From: Augochlora pura
Lineage: Eukaryota; Arthropoda; Insecta; Hymenoptera; Halictidae
Assembly (NCBI RefSeq): GCF_028453695.1
Contig: NC_135778.1
Coordinates: 13,328,244 to 13,392,243, forward strand
Length of the DNA: 64,000 nt
Direction of reading: 5' to 3'
A model generated the notes under the pieces. It saw only the letters and a program-made list of their open reading frames with translations. It did no database searches and had not been told where the DNA came from. A program made the position numbers and the translations under genes. Below, one piece after another: positions 52,101 through 61,009 of the stretch. Positions within the stretch are counted from its first letter, which is position 1. Each line of letters opens with the position of its first letter.

Positions 52101-53562
52101 AAAATCGCGAAACTGAAGTAATATTAAATCATTGGTTGCGCAGAATGTCTGATCTAACGTTGCACTATAAATGCACTACCTTTCAAAAATAATAATTCTT
52201 TTGCTGCCTTGTTTGTTAACGAGAAATTTTATTTTTTACTCTATAAAATCGTTGAAAGAGAAAAATACCTTTATTGAATATCTATTATTTGCAATCGTTG
52301 CATACAGCGTCTTTCTTCTTTTAGAAAAATGCCAACATTCTATCGTCTAATATGAATTCTTATAAGTTAGCCAGTTACCATGGGGTAACCAAACTGCTAT
52401 TCCTTTGTTCAGTTTTCGGGCATAATCAGTTTTATATTTATCGAATAAATTAATTTGAATCTTTCTATTCGAAAATAAATAAAATAATAAAATACAAAAA
52501 TTAGACGCCTCGCAGTGATCGACTCCACTACCTTAAATTAATTCGCAGATGTCGGAACCGAATAAAAATGTCTTCCCAAGTCTTAAGATGGAGAACAGGT
52601 CGGTTCCGAGGATGGTAAAGCACATTTTCATATACCATAGATAGAAGTGAAACGGAGTGATACAGATTTTTAAATTACAAAACTAGTAAAAGATTTGTAT
52701 TAAAAAGTGTTAGCACCAAATACAAGTCTGCGTCAATTTATTCACGCAATTCCAATAATTCGGTCGTCCGCCGTACCATTATCGATTCTCGCGCGAACAA
52801 AGCGCGAATCTCGCCTTCGAAAACACAAGGACTCGTTCTGGCCGTGTCAGAGTTTGTCTTCTAAACACGAAACGAACGAAAGACGTGGATTCGCAGCCCC
52901 GCGGCTACGCTGATTGCGGACAAAGACCCCACGACCCGGACCCGAGGCGTTCTCTCGCCCTCGTCCGAGGCTGCCCTGCGTCCCAATCAGAGACGAAATC
53001 AAATTGTTTAACACAGCGGACACCAACTGCTATTTAGAGGTGGCATCTGCCTCGCACAATACGGGGCCGGGATTCCTTGGATGCCTGCGGAGCTACGGCA
53101 GCCAAAGGAGGACCGAACCCATTTGTTTGTGCAGTTCAACCAGCACGAGTGTCCCGAAAATTACACCTGTCTCCTGCACCAGCTTCTGCTTTCAATTCTA
53201 TTGCTCCAATTCCTGAAGCGTCTTCTAAGCAGGATTATAATTTTATTATGTACAATCCAACCCATATATTACTTGATATAATTACTTATTTTATTAAACA
53301 CTAATTTTGTAATGTGTTTGAACTAGTAACTGCAATATTCTAGCTATGTTGAGGTTTTCTACGCGAATTCTCGTTCTCATATGTTACTTTACAAAAATTA
53401 GAATTACGTTTCATTTGTCAGCTAGAATATTACTTAATATAAAAATAAAATAAAATAGCTGTCAAATCCTGTTAAATTATATATTTCTTTAAAAAAGTTC
53501 TGGAGCTTAATTGTGGTACTTCTAACAAAAATAGAAAAATGTTAGTTTGTCAAATCATTCTT

Positions 53563-53704
53563 TTAACCCATTTGCATCATGGTTCTAATGATGTATGTCG
53601 TATTATTGAACTGCGGATTCTGTTGTTTTATTGAAATTAAGTATACATTTAAATTAATGCTATCGAAAAACATCGCAGATATTTTGGTACCATCAGAGGG
53701 TTAG
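53563..53704. mobile_element. Possible short TTAA-type MITE
   Basis: The left end TTAACCCATTTGCATCATGG and the right end, reverse-complemented, CTAACCCTCTGATGGTACC are imperfect inverted repeats around about 100 bp of non-coding DNA. The right TTAA has become TTAG. Confidence 0.4.
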
Positions 53705-54138
53705 ATATCTATAGTCTCGTAATCGCTAACAACACCGGTATACTTCGAAAATAATGAAAGATCATTGACGAGGTGCTGAGAATGTCATCGCTGGAGTCCT
53801 CAGGAATAAATTTTGATCGCGGCCCCATCAAGGAGCAATTACAATAGCTGCGGTTTCCGGCGTGAACGGGTCGCGGCGATGGATCAAACCGATAGCGCGA
53901 TATACATTTGGTATCGCGACAGACGGGATTTCCCGTAACGAGAGCATATAACGAGGCGAAATTAAGGGGCATTGTGCCTTAAACAGATTGCACACTCGCG
54001 CGAACGTGACCGGTGGCCGCGTTCCCCGCACGTACACGCGAAGAGGAGTTAGGCTAGCCTGGCCCTGATAAGGCGGAGGAGAGCGAAACGGGACGACGAC
54101 GTAGACGAAACGAGGGAGCAGGGGAGAAAGAAATAGAT

Positions 54139-54156
54139 AGAGAGAGAGAGAGAGAG
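54139..54156 (+). repeat. AG dinucleotide repeat
   Basis: Nine AG units, extended by imperfect GA-rich sequence on both sides. Confidence 0.9.
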
Positions 54157-54661
54157 ATAGAGCGAGAGAGGGAGCGAGAACGTATATACGGTGCACTCAG
54201 CCCCGTGTTTGCCTACACGGAAATCCTCTCTAACGGATTCTAACGCTCGACCGAGCTTGCGCTTTTTCATCTTCGATCGACCGACGATTTTCCCTTGTTA
54301 CGATTCGACCCGGACCAACGTTTACGACACTGCTCGTTTTTACCAGTCTAGCTGAACACGATTCAACTCGGATTTCTTCTACGGACACTTGTAACCGTTA
54401 TCTTCATGGTCGCTACTAAAATAATGCGAATTTCTTTTCATATTTTTAACACGGTGATGGATTTCATGCATTCGTAGCACTCTTGATCTTTCTTGGCACA
54501 GAACCATGCCTGCGGCACAGTAAATTAACGCTTTACCGACCAGATATTCGGCCGTAAACATTTACGTCATTATAGGGTAATTAAATCTACTAACATTTTT
54601 ATATTTTCATAACATAACGTTAATACTTACTTTATTCTTATTTTAGCCACTGCGAAAGAAA

Positions 54662-54665
<4 letters not shown>

Positions 54666-54694
<29 letters not shown>
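54666..54694 (+). repeat. AT dinucleotide repeat
   Basis: About fourteen AT units, 37 bases before the mariner relic. Confidence 0.9.
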
Positions 54695-54698
<4 letters not shown>

Positions 54699-54731
54699 TA
54701 TAGTAATACGGAAGCTTATCGAGATAAAATA

Positions 54732-55153
54732 TTAGGTTGGTGCATATGAATACTATATACTATTTATCCTGTATAAATACTATATACTATTTAGCCCGTA
54801 AAAACTGTCCTAAATGTTTAAAATAGCGATAGTCGCTTGGCGAAAGATCTATATTTTATAAAATGTTATATTTTACTTCATTTAATTTCGCAATTGTTTT
54901 GTACGACGTATGCGTAGTTTTCATGGGCTAAACAGTATGTAAATGGAGACAGTCTGAAAAATTCCATACTACAGTTTATTGATCCGAAAAATCAGAATTT
55001 CTTGATGACAGACATTTATGAATTAAACTCGCGTTGGGAAAAGTGTATTGAAACAAATGGGACACATTTTGATGAAATTAATAGCTTTTGAAAAAAGATA
55101 TGCAGTTTTATATACTCGCTTAAAAATCCGACATTTCATATGCACCAACCTAA
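54732..55153 (+). mobile_element. Mariner-family deletion derivative with transposase C-terminal remnant
   Basis: The termini are perfect 19-bp inverted repeats, TTAGGTTGGTGCATATGAA at 54732-54750 and its reverse complement at 55135-55153, flanked by TA on both sides as expected for mariner insertion. Total length is 422 bp against about 1.3 kb for a complete mariner. From about 54918 to 55088 an open frame ends with SRWEKCIETNGTHFDE and a TGA. This resembles the C-terminus of mariner transposases, which usually carries a W(Q/E)KC(I/V)-like segment near the end. The catalytic DDD region is gone, so the copy cannot be autonomous. The left part carries a tandem ATACTATATACTATTTA duplication and a segment (TATTTAGCCCGTAAAAACT) that is nearly the inverse of AGTTTTCATGGGCTAAACAGTA at 54916, giving an internal fold-back. 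It lies in intron 2, about 1.1 kb before an ETS-gene exon. Confidence 0.88.
54918..55088 (+). pseudogene. Mariner transposase C-terminal fragment
   Basis: The frame follows an in-frame TAG at 54915 and runs to the TGA at 55086-55088. It includes QYVNGDSLKNSILQFIDPKN and SRWEKCIETNGTHFDE. No start codon or upstream catalytic domain remains. This is a relic rather than a working gene. The assignment rests on the C-terminal resemblance plus the mariner-type termini around it. Confidence 0.75.
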
Positions 55154-55915
55154 TATATGTATAATAAATTATTGGTTGCCTTGGTAAAAAGCCGATTTAC
55201 AGGTTACTGGTCGGTAAAATTATTTAAAAGAGAAAATATTTATTGAAAATTGTATCTTACTGTAGATTGCAGAAAATGATGGAAAAAAGTATTATATAAA
55301 AGGCTAATGATTATGGAAAAAGACAAAGTATCTGCTTCAACGTTTGCAAAAACTTTCAAATTATTCCCATGGCATCTTTTAAAAGAAAGATACATTTATA
55401 TATAATTTTAGAAACTTCTCCATTACGTTCTGACACATTACACGATCTCGACGCTGCTTTTAAACTAATAAAATAGTCAGAATAATCTGCAGTAGATGAT
55501 AATGAAAATGGTCAATGTGAAACCAATATCCCAGCAGTCAATGCCGCCTGGTCGTGTTTGCTCGGTCGTGGAAATTAACGTTTCGTGTGCAAATCAAAGG
55601 TCAATTAAAACGAAGACGCTTCTCGATATACGATTAAACTGCAGTGGATAGTTTACAGAGCCGCATTCGAATTGTTGAAACAAAGTTTTACATAGAGATC
55701 GAGTTCATCGAATTCGGCGACGTGTTTGCTAGCTAGCTGATTTGGATTGGCTTTCGGAGTTAGTTAGGCAACTGCGAATTGATGGTGTTTGATTATTGGA
55801 GCTTTGCGTGGAGCTGCATTAAGCACCGATGTTAGTTTAGCGATCTAACTGTTATATAACGAAACGAAAGCATCCGTTTACGTTCCAAGATATCTATTTA
55901 TTCGAAGTAAATTTA

Positions 55916-56092
55916 ATGTTTGCGGTAAATAAAAATTCAATACTTATTCTAAGTAAAAATTCAATATATATGCTAAGTAACAATCCAATATTTACGCTAA
56001 GTAGAAATTCAATATTTACTATAATTCAAAATTCAAAATTTACATTGAATGAAAGTCTAATATTTGTGCTAAATGGAATAATTTTGATAAGT
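55916..56092 (+). repeat. Tandem repeat, 24-bp unit, about seven copies
   Basis: A unit like AAAAATTCAATATTTATGCT plus AAGT is repeated head to tail. Because 24 is a multiple of three, the array stays open and encodes a spurious 60-residue peptide with an eight-residue period (N-S-I-x-x-L-S-x). It lies about 125 bases before the second 60-base exon. Confidence 0.88.
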
Positions 56093-56217
56093 AAGTAATT
56101 TATTCTAGGATCACTGAATTAAGAAATTGTGCTGGAATAGTTAAAATGATTATTGAAGTATTAATTTATGTGAAACACAAGAATGATTTGTATTAAGCCA
56201 TACCTATTCTGTTTCAG

Positions 56218-56277
56218 GATACGGAAGCAGCTTATCCAAATCAGCACTGGACACGCACACCCACCTCAGGCAGCCTG
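56218..56277 (+). CDS. Ets65A: Second 60-base internal exon of the Ets65A-like gene
   Basis: The acceptor is TATTCTGTTTCAG and the donor GTATGT at 56278. The exon is again exactly 60 bases and phase 1 at both ends. With the G carried over from the previous exon it reads GYGSSLSKSALDTHTHLRQP, and the leftover G completes an Asp codon with the AT opening the ETS exon. The resulting QPDPYQ junction closely resembles the QPDPYQ that precedes the ETS domain in vertebrate FLI1, which supports the exon order and reading frame. The segment is linker with no catalytic or DNA-binding role that I can see. It lies about 1.1 kb downstream of a mariner relic in the preceding 20-kb intron. Confidence 0.9.
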
Positions 56278-58740
56278 GTATGTAGTAGGTAGATATTCCT
56301 GAGAAGTTAAAGCTCTTCAATTTTTTTTACTATCTTCAGAAGAGAGTAAAAGCAATTAGTAATTTCGCGAAAAAGTTGCCACACGTCTTCCGTCTAACAC
56401 GCTACGAAGTATAACTTTATACGCGATTCCCTAACAATAATAATAACAATGAAATCTAAACAATCTTACAGCATTAATACTAGAATATTAATGAAATATT
56501 AATCATTGAACTACGGATCTTTACGCAATATAAAGATATCCTAAGTCAATTGTAGTTCAAAAGGAAGATAAAAATGTATTTCAATAATTTCAAAGTTTCA
56601 TATTTGACCTAGTTATTTTTTTCATAAACTTGCAAAATCTTTAATCTATTAACAAATAAAAGGAACAAAGTTAAAGAATGAAGAGATGAAAATCAAAACA
56701 AAATTTTCAAGTTATTCATGGTTTAACAAATGAAATACATTCCAATTTAATTGTCCAACGATTGTCAATAGATGCTCCTATCCCTAAGTTGAAAAGTAAT
56801 GATTTCTCAATGCTCGATAATCGGCTCCCACAAATAGGAATCGTAGATTCGGCGCACGCGCCGCTAACGCGTTAATTGTTACGCTATTAGGAAGATAATG
56901 ACGGGTATACAGGAGCATAAGAAAAAATGATTACGCTCGCTATAGAGAAACGAGCAGTGACGCGTGAGCCAATCGACTGCGATTTTGTCAAAGCAATTGC
57001 ACGGAATGACCTTCACGATTATTACGTCCTGTCACTAATCACGTGCGAGACCGGACCCCTCGATCCTCGACTTTTCAAACGGCACACCCAAAAATGATTT
57101 CTACTCATTACCATTATTAACACGTTAAGTGCCAAATATTAACTTCGAAAATTACCTCGATATCAAAGTGAATTAATTATCGAAATCGAAACTAAAATTT
57201 CGCCATAGAGAATGTTGGTATAACCCTTTTATATCTTAAAAATCCTAAAAACATTCAGTTTATTCAATAAATTACAATCGAATGAAATTTTAGAACCTAG
57301 TTCAAATTTAGTGTCACTATAAAATGGAGGCTCGTAAGTGCACTACGTTATTTTGCACTTGAAATACCGAGTTATAAATTCAAGGGCAATTTCCTTATCA
57401 GAGCTCAAATCTGCGAGTATACCCAGAAGCATTAATCTCTTTCTCATTTCATAATGCCACGCTTTACTCTATACTTTATTTTATATTACCTCATTCACCT
57501 CGGCGTAAAAAGTATATAGAGGAAAACTATTATGGTTGTTCCAATTTTATATGGCTGGAAAAATTGCTCGCCTAGACATTTATATTCGTAATAATAAAAT
57601 TTTATAGGTTTCGCAAAAATCGGTCTTAATTAATCCTCCATCTACTACACGGTTTTAATTAAAACGTAAAAGTTCTCTTCGCCCTCATTTTCACTTCAAA
57701 TTTTTTCTTTTAATAAATGATTCACTGATAAAGCGCTACGTTTTGTTAAAAGCGAGAGTTTTTTCGATACTGCTTATCACTTAATTAGATTCTGAATTAC
57801 TGCGCACTCTTTGTCACAGAGAAATCATATCAACTTAAGAAATCCTTAATTACAACAAACATATAGTATTTCGAAATATCTATAGACTTATTTGTAAATG
57901 TTTTATCCTGTACAGTTTTTCGTAAAACTGTTTTATCCCTAATTATATTTGTTCTGATGAAAACGAATAAAATTATTTTAACCAGCGTTTGAAGCTGAAT
58001 TCTCCGCAGTGCGACGACCGGTGAGCTCTTCGAACGACCGCATAAACATCATTATTTAGATAACGATCCTAATCGTGATCCAGCATCGAAGCAGTCCGCG
58101 CAGCTCAGATTTCGAGAAAATAAAATCAGACTCTTACGACCTCATGCAAATCGGAATAAATTACTGCGCAGAGATCGGGAATGGAAAGAACGAGTTTTCA
58201 AAGTCAGGAAAGGGGGTCAATTCGGTGCTTTCTTCGCTGACCAACGTGTACGAATCCTCCCGATGGATCCCGGGGATCCGGGCAACGCTCGTTCCCGTTC
58301 CCTCGTTTTCGCAGATAAATGGGTGTACCGCGCCCCTTCCCATTATTAACTTGTAAGTGAATTACCGTTCGATCAAAAGACGATCGGCCCGCCACGCGTT
58401 CCGAGGGAGTCATCCGGCGAAACGACCTTTGAGGTCCGTCGATTCAGAAGTCATCCCCCTCGACGTTCCACCCCCTCATAATCGAACAAATGTATTTTTA
58501 CGGAGACGTCCGGGGAGTTATCGGCGTCATTGTTCCCGGGGTATCTCAGACGAGAGATAATAAGATGCTACCGGCTCATTCTGCGGTTCAAACTTCAATT
58601 TATCCTCTATCCCGATCGCAAGGATTTGTAAAGTTTGTTACACGATGAGGATAGGTATACGAATTTATACAGGATGAAACAGTTGAAACTGGTCATCTAT
58701 ATATGCCTTGATATTGGTGATAGAGCAGATGATGGAATAG

Positions 58741-59130
58741 GCTGCGGATTTGATGCATTTATTAGAAGGACCAATTGGTCAAACACAAAATTGTAAAAGA
58801 ATTAGAAGAATTTAATGATAATGTTACTCGAAACTTCTTTCTAGGATTATCTCAGTTTCCAAGAAAAATTCAAGCAAACGAAAGACCTGAAATAGAAGCT
58901 CGATACAACATTTTTTTCTTATAATTGATAAATAGACAGCAAATCTTTATAAAAAATAAAAATTGTCTGCATCGTTTACAAGACATAAAAGCGAACCGTA
59001 AGCTTTCTCGTTTCTTTAATGATTTTAAAAAGTTCAAATTAATATATCAACATTCTTAGCTGTTTTTAAACTTTTTACTGTTGTAAGTTAACTTACTCGT
59101 TTTTACCATGAATGCATAAAAACCGCAGTC
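58741..59130. mobile_element. TA-flanked inverted-repeat element (Tc1/mariner-like MITE), family E
   Basis: The left end GCTGCGGATTTGATGCATTT and the right end, reverse-complemented, GACTGCGGTTTTTATGCATT are imperfect inverted repeats. TA dinucleotides flank both ends (58739-58740 and 59131-59132). The 390-bp interior is AT-rich and non-coding. One-ended relatives with GACTGCGGATTTTTATGC-like sequence occur near 9725, 36198, 47182 and 46134. Confidence 0.6.
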
Positions 59131-59690
59131 TATTGATAAGCCGTTAATAGCTCTAGTTCAATTTAATTATGAATTCTCATGTTAAGTTTACCGATCGCAG
59201 CAATTTGTACGCGAAAGGATATACCAAGCGCAGAACTTTGATTGCCCGTTTCAAATGAATTACTTTCAGTAGAATTTCCGCGTTTCCGGTTGGATCAAGA
59301 TTTCGGGATCATGTATATCCGTAATCTAGAGCAGCAGGCACAGGAGAAACGACAGGCTCTCGTGTGTTTCGGTTCGCGAGCAACGTCCGCGCACTCTCAG
59401 AAGACATTCGTGCACGCCCTTTGAACCACTCCGTCGTTTCGTTCCTTCCAATTGGAATTATTATGATCCAAACGAACTCTATTCTATTGTAGGGTTGCGA
59501 TTATATCCTTTTGTACGGCTGTAGGGCACTCCACGGCTGAGCAGTAGCGAAACGACGGTGATGACGCATTGTAAGGCTTTTAAAGGGCGATACAGGGAGG
59601 ACTGGGAAACAACCGTGTAATGGATAGGTATATGCTCGTCAGGGAGGGGAAACGCGTAAAATAGAAGAAAAGGAAGAGAAACAAAGGAGG

Positions 59691-59736
59691 GAGAGAGAGA
59701 GAGAGAGAGAAGGAGAGAGAGAGAGAAAAGGAGAGA
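59691..59736 (+). repeat. GA-rich simple repeat
   Basis: GA dinucleotides with AAGG interruptions in a purine-rich stretch of about 100 bases. Confidence 0.88.
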
Positions 59737-60606
59737 AAAGAGTTAGTTACATTCGACTCGGGCGAAGAAATAAAAATTTACGCGGGCTCGTTTCGTTGTC
59801 CCACTATATTTTCCCGTGCTTTTTCTCTTTCCATGAAAAAAATCCAAGTTTCTTCTCATTTTCTTCGGCACGCGAGAACGCGAACTGCTTCGTGCCTCTG
59901 GAATCGTTTAATCTTCAGGCAATCTCTCGGGGGAAATAAGGATTTTCTTGAAGATTCGTGGGATTTTCGAATTTTCTTAAACTCAACTTCTTTTGTTCTG
60001 CGCGAGGAATTATCCCTTCCATATTTACGCACACATTCGCTCCTATCTGTTGTACATTTTGTTTTATGGAGGCCGGCTAAAAATCAGGTGAAACTTTCGT
60101 AAAATGGAAGCTAAATTTCGCGATGACAAAAGTGTTTCATTCATTTTATACAAACTGACGGAATTGAGTTGCATTTTTGCAATCTGAATCCTAATCCACG
60201 TTATACTATACTAATACTAATTTTGATTCTAGGGGGTGAACTTTATGTCCTGATTCATGTAACTCAAAGATTATTTCTAGTCTAAATTTTGTTCAGAATC
60301 TGCAAATTAAATGTGTATTCGAAGCACAGCAAACCAAGAATTAAGAAAACTAAATACCCTGGACTTTGTTCGATTTTTATTTAAATAACAGATATATTCG
60401 ACGATTTGTCATAGAAGTGTATTTATAACTTCAATAAACTGTAAAATAAGCTATTAAATCGCACACTACGTAATTTTTTTATGTTTTACTTTTATATTAT
60501 AATATCATTTTTGTTCTTTTTTTATATACTATTTATAAAGTTATTCCAAACTATGTACATGAATTCCATGTAACTCGATAAGGGACTTATTAGCCCGTTA
60601 ATAAAA

Positions 60607-60629
60607 AATAATAATAATAATAATAATAA
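60607..60629 (+). repeat. AAT trinucleotide repeat
   Basis: About seven ATA/AAT units, about 140 bases before the ETS exon acceptor. Confidence 0.9.
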
Positions 60630-60771
60630 AAGAATTGAGCGCATTTGGTTCTCGGCATCCATTGCGCGGAAGTATTGCCTCAGGACATAAAGGGTCAATA
60701 GAAATCGAGTAACGTTAAGGAAACATGGAATCGTTGAACTCATCGAGACCGATTTTACGATGATTTTCCAG

Positions 60772-61009
60772 ATCCATACCAAATGTTCGGAGCGACGAGC
60801 AGTCGCCTCGCAAGCTCCGGTTCTGGTCAGATTCAGCTTTGGCAATTTTTGCTCGAGCTGCTCTCGGACTCGAGTAACGCCGCGTGCATTACGTGGGAAG
60901 GAACCAACGGCGAGTTCAAGTTGACTGACCCCGACGAGGTGGCGAGACGCTGGGGCGAAAGGAAGTCCAAGCCTAACATGAATTATGACAAATTGTCCAG
61001 GGCTTTGAG
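60772..61009 (+). CDS. Ets65A: ETS-domain exon of the Ets65A-like gene
   Basis: The acceptor is GATGATTTTCCAG and the donor GTGAGT at 61010. The exon gives 78 complete codons. The ETS winged-helix domain begins near model residue 87 (GQIQLWQFLLELL, helix 1), continues through CITWEGTNGEFKLT (first beta strands) and DPDEVARRWGERKSKPNMN (helix 2 and turn), and enters recognition helix 3 at YDKLSRAL. The three hallmark tryptophans are at model residues 92, 110 and 129. The first GGA-contacting arginine of the RALR motif is at 145. The codon of the second (148) is split by the intron after AG. The sequence is nearly identical to vertebrate ERG/FLI1 and clearly different from the ETS1, GABPA and ELK subfamilies. 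The rest of the domain (YYYDKN onward) is not found between 61010 and 64000. The antisense open frame across this exon is a shadow. Confidence 0.98.

Larger units (their letters stand above)
36133..56217 (+). other. Intron 2 of the Ets65A-like gene, about 20.1 kb
   Basis: This long intron separates the two 60-base exons. It is mostly AT-rich, with CpG/GC-rich blocks near 36.9-37.6, 47.6-48.1, 49.6-50.2, 51.2-52.0, 52.7-53.2 and 53.8-54.3 kb. It also contains a TTAA-type MITE at 40198-40438, a mariner relic at 54732-55153, several simple repeats and a possible solo LTR near 46.8 kb. No other coding exon could be supported. The GC-rich blocks could hold enhancers or alternative first exons. Confidence 0.8.
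56278..60771 (+). other. Intron 3 of the Ets65A-like gene, about 4.5 kb
   Basis: This is non-coding sequence between the second 60-base exon and the ETS exon. It contains a TA-flanked inverted-repeat element at 58741-59130, a GA-rich tract at 59691-59736, a short AAT repeat at 60607-60629 and a GC-rich patch at 58170-58570. No additional exon is needed, because the flanking exons join in phase and give the conserved DPYQ lead-in. Confidence 0.85.

Noticed and set aside
55916..56098. 60-residue open frame with ATG
   Set aside because: It is the translation of a 24-bp tandem repeat.
57117..57350. Possible further TTAA-type MITE
   Set aside because: The left end TTAACACGTTAAGTGCC looks right, but no convincing inverted right end was found.
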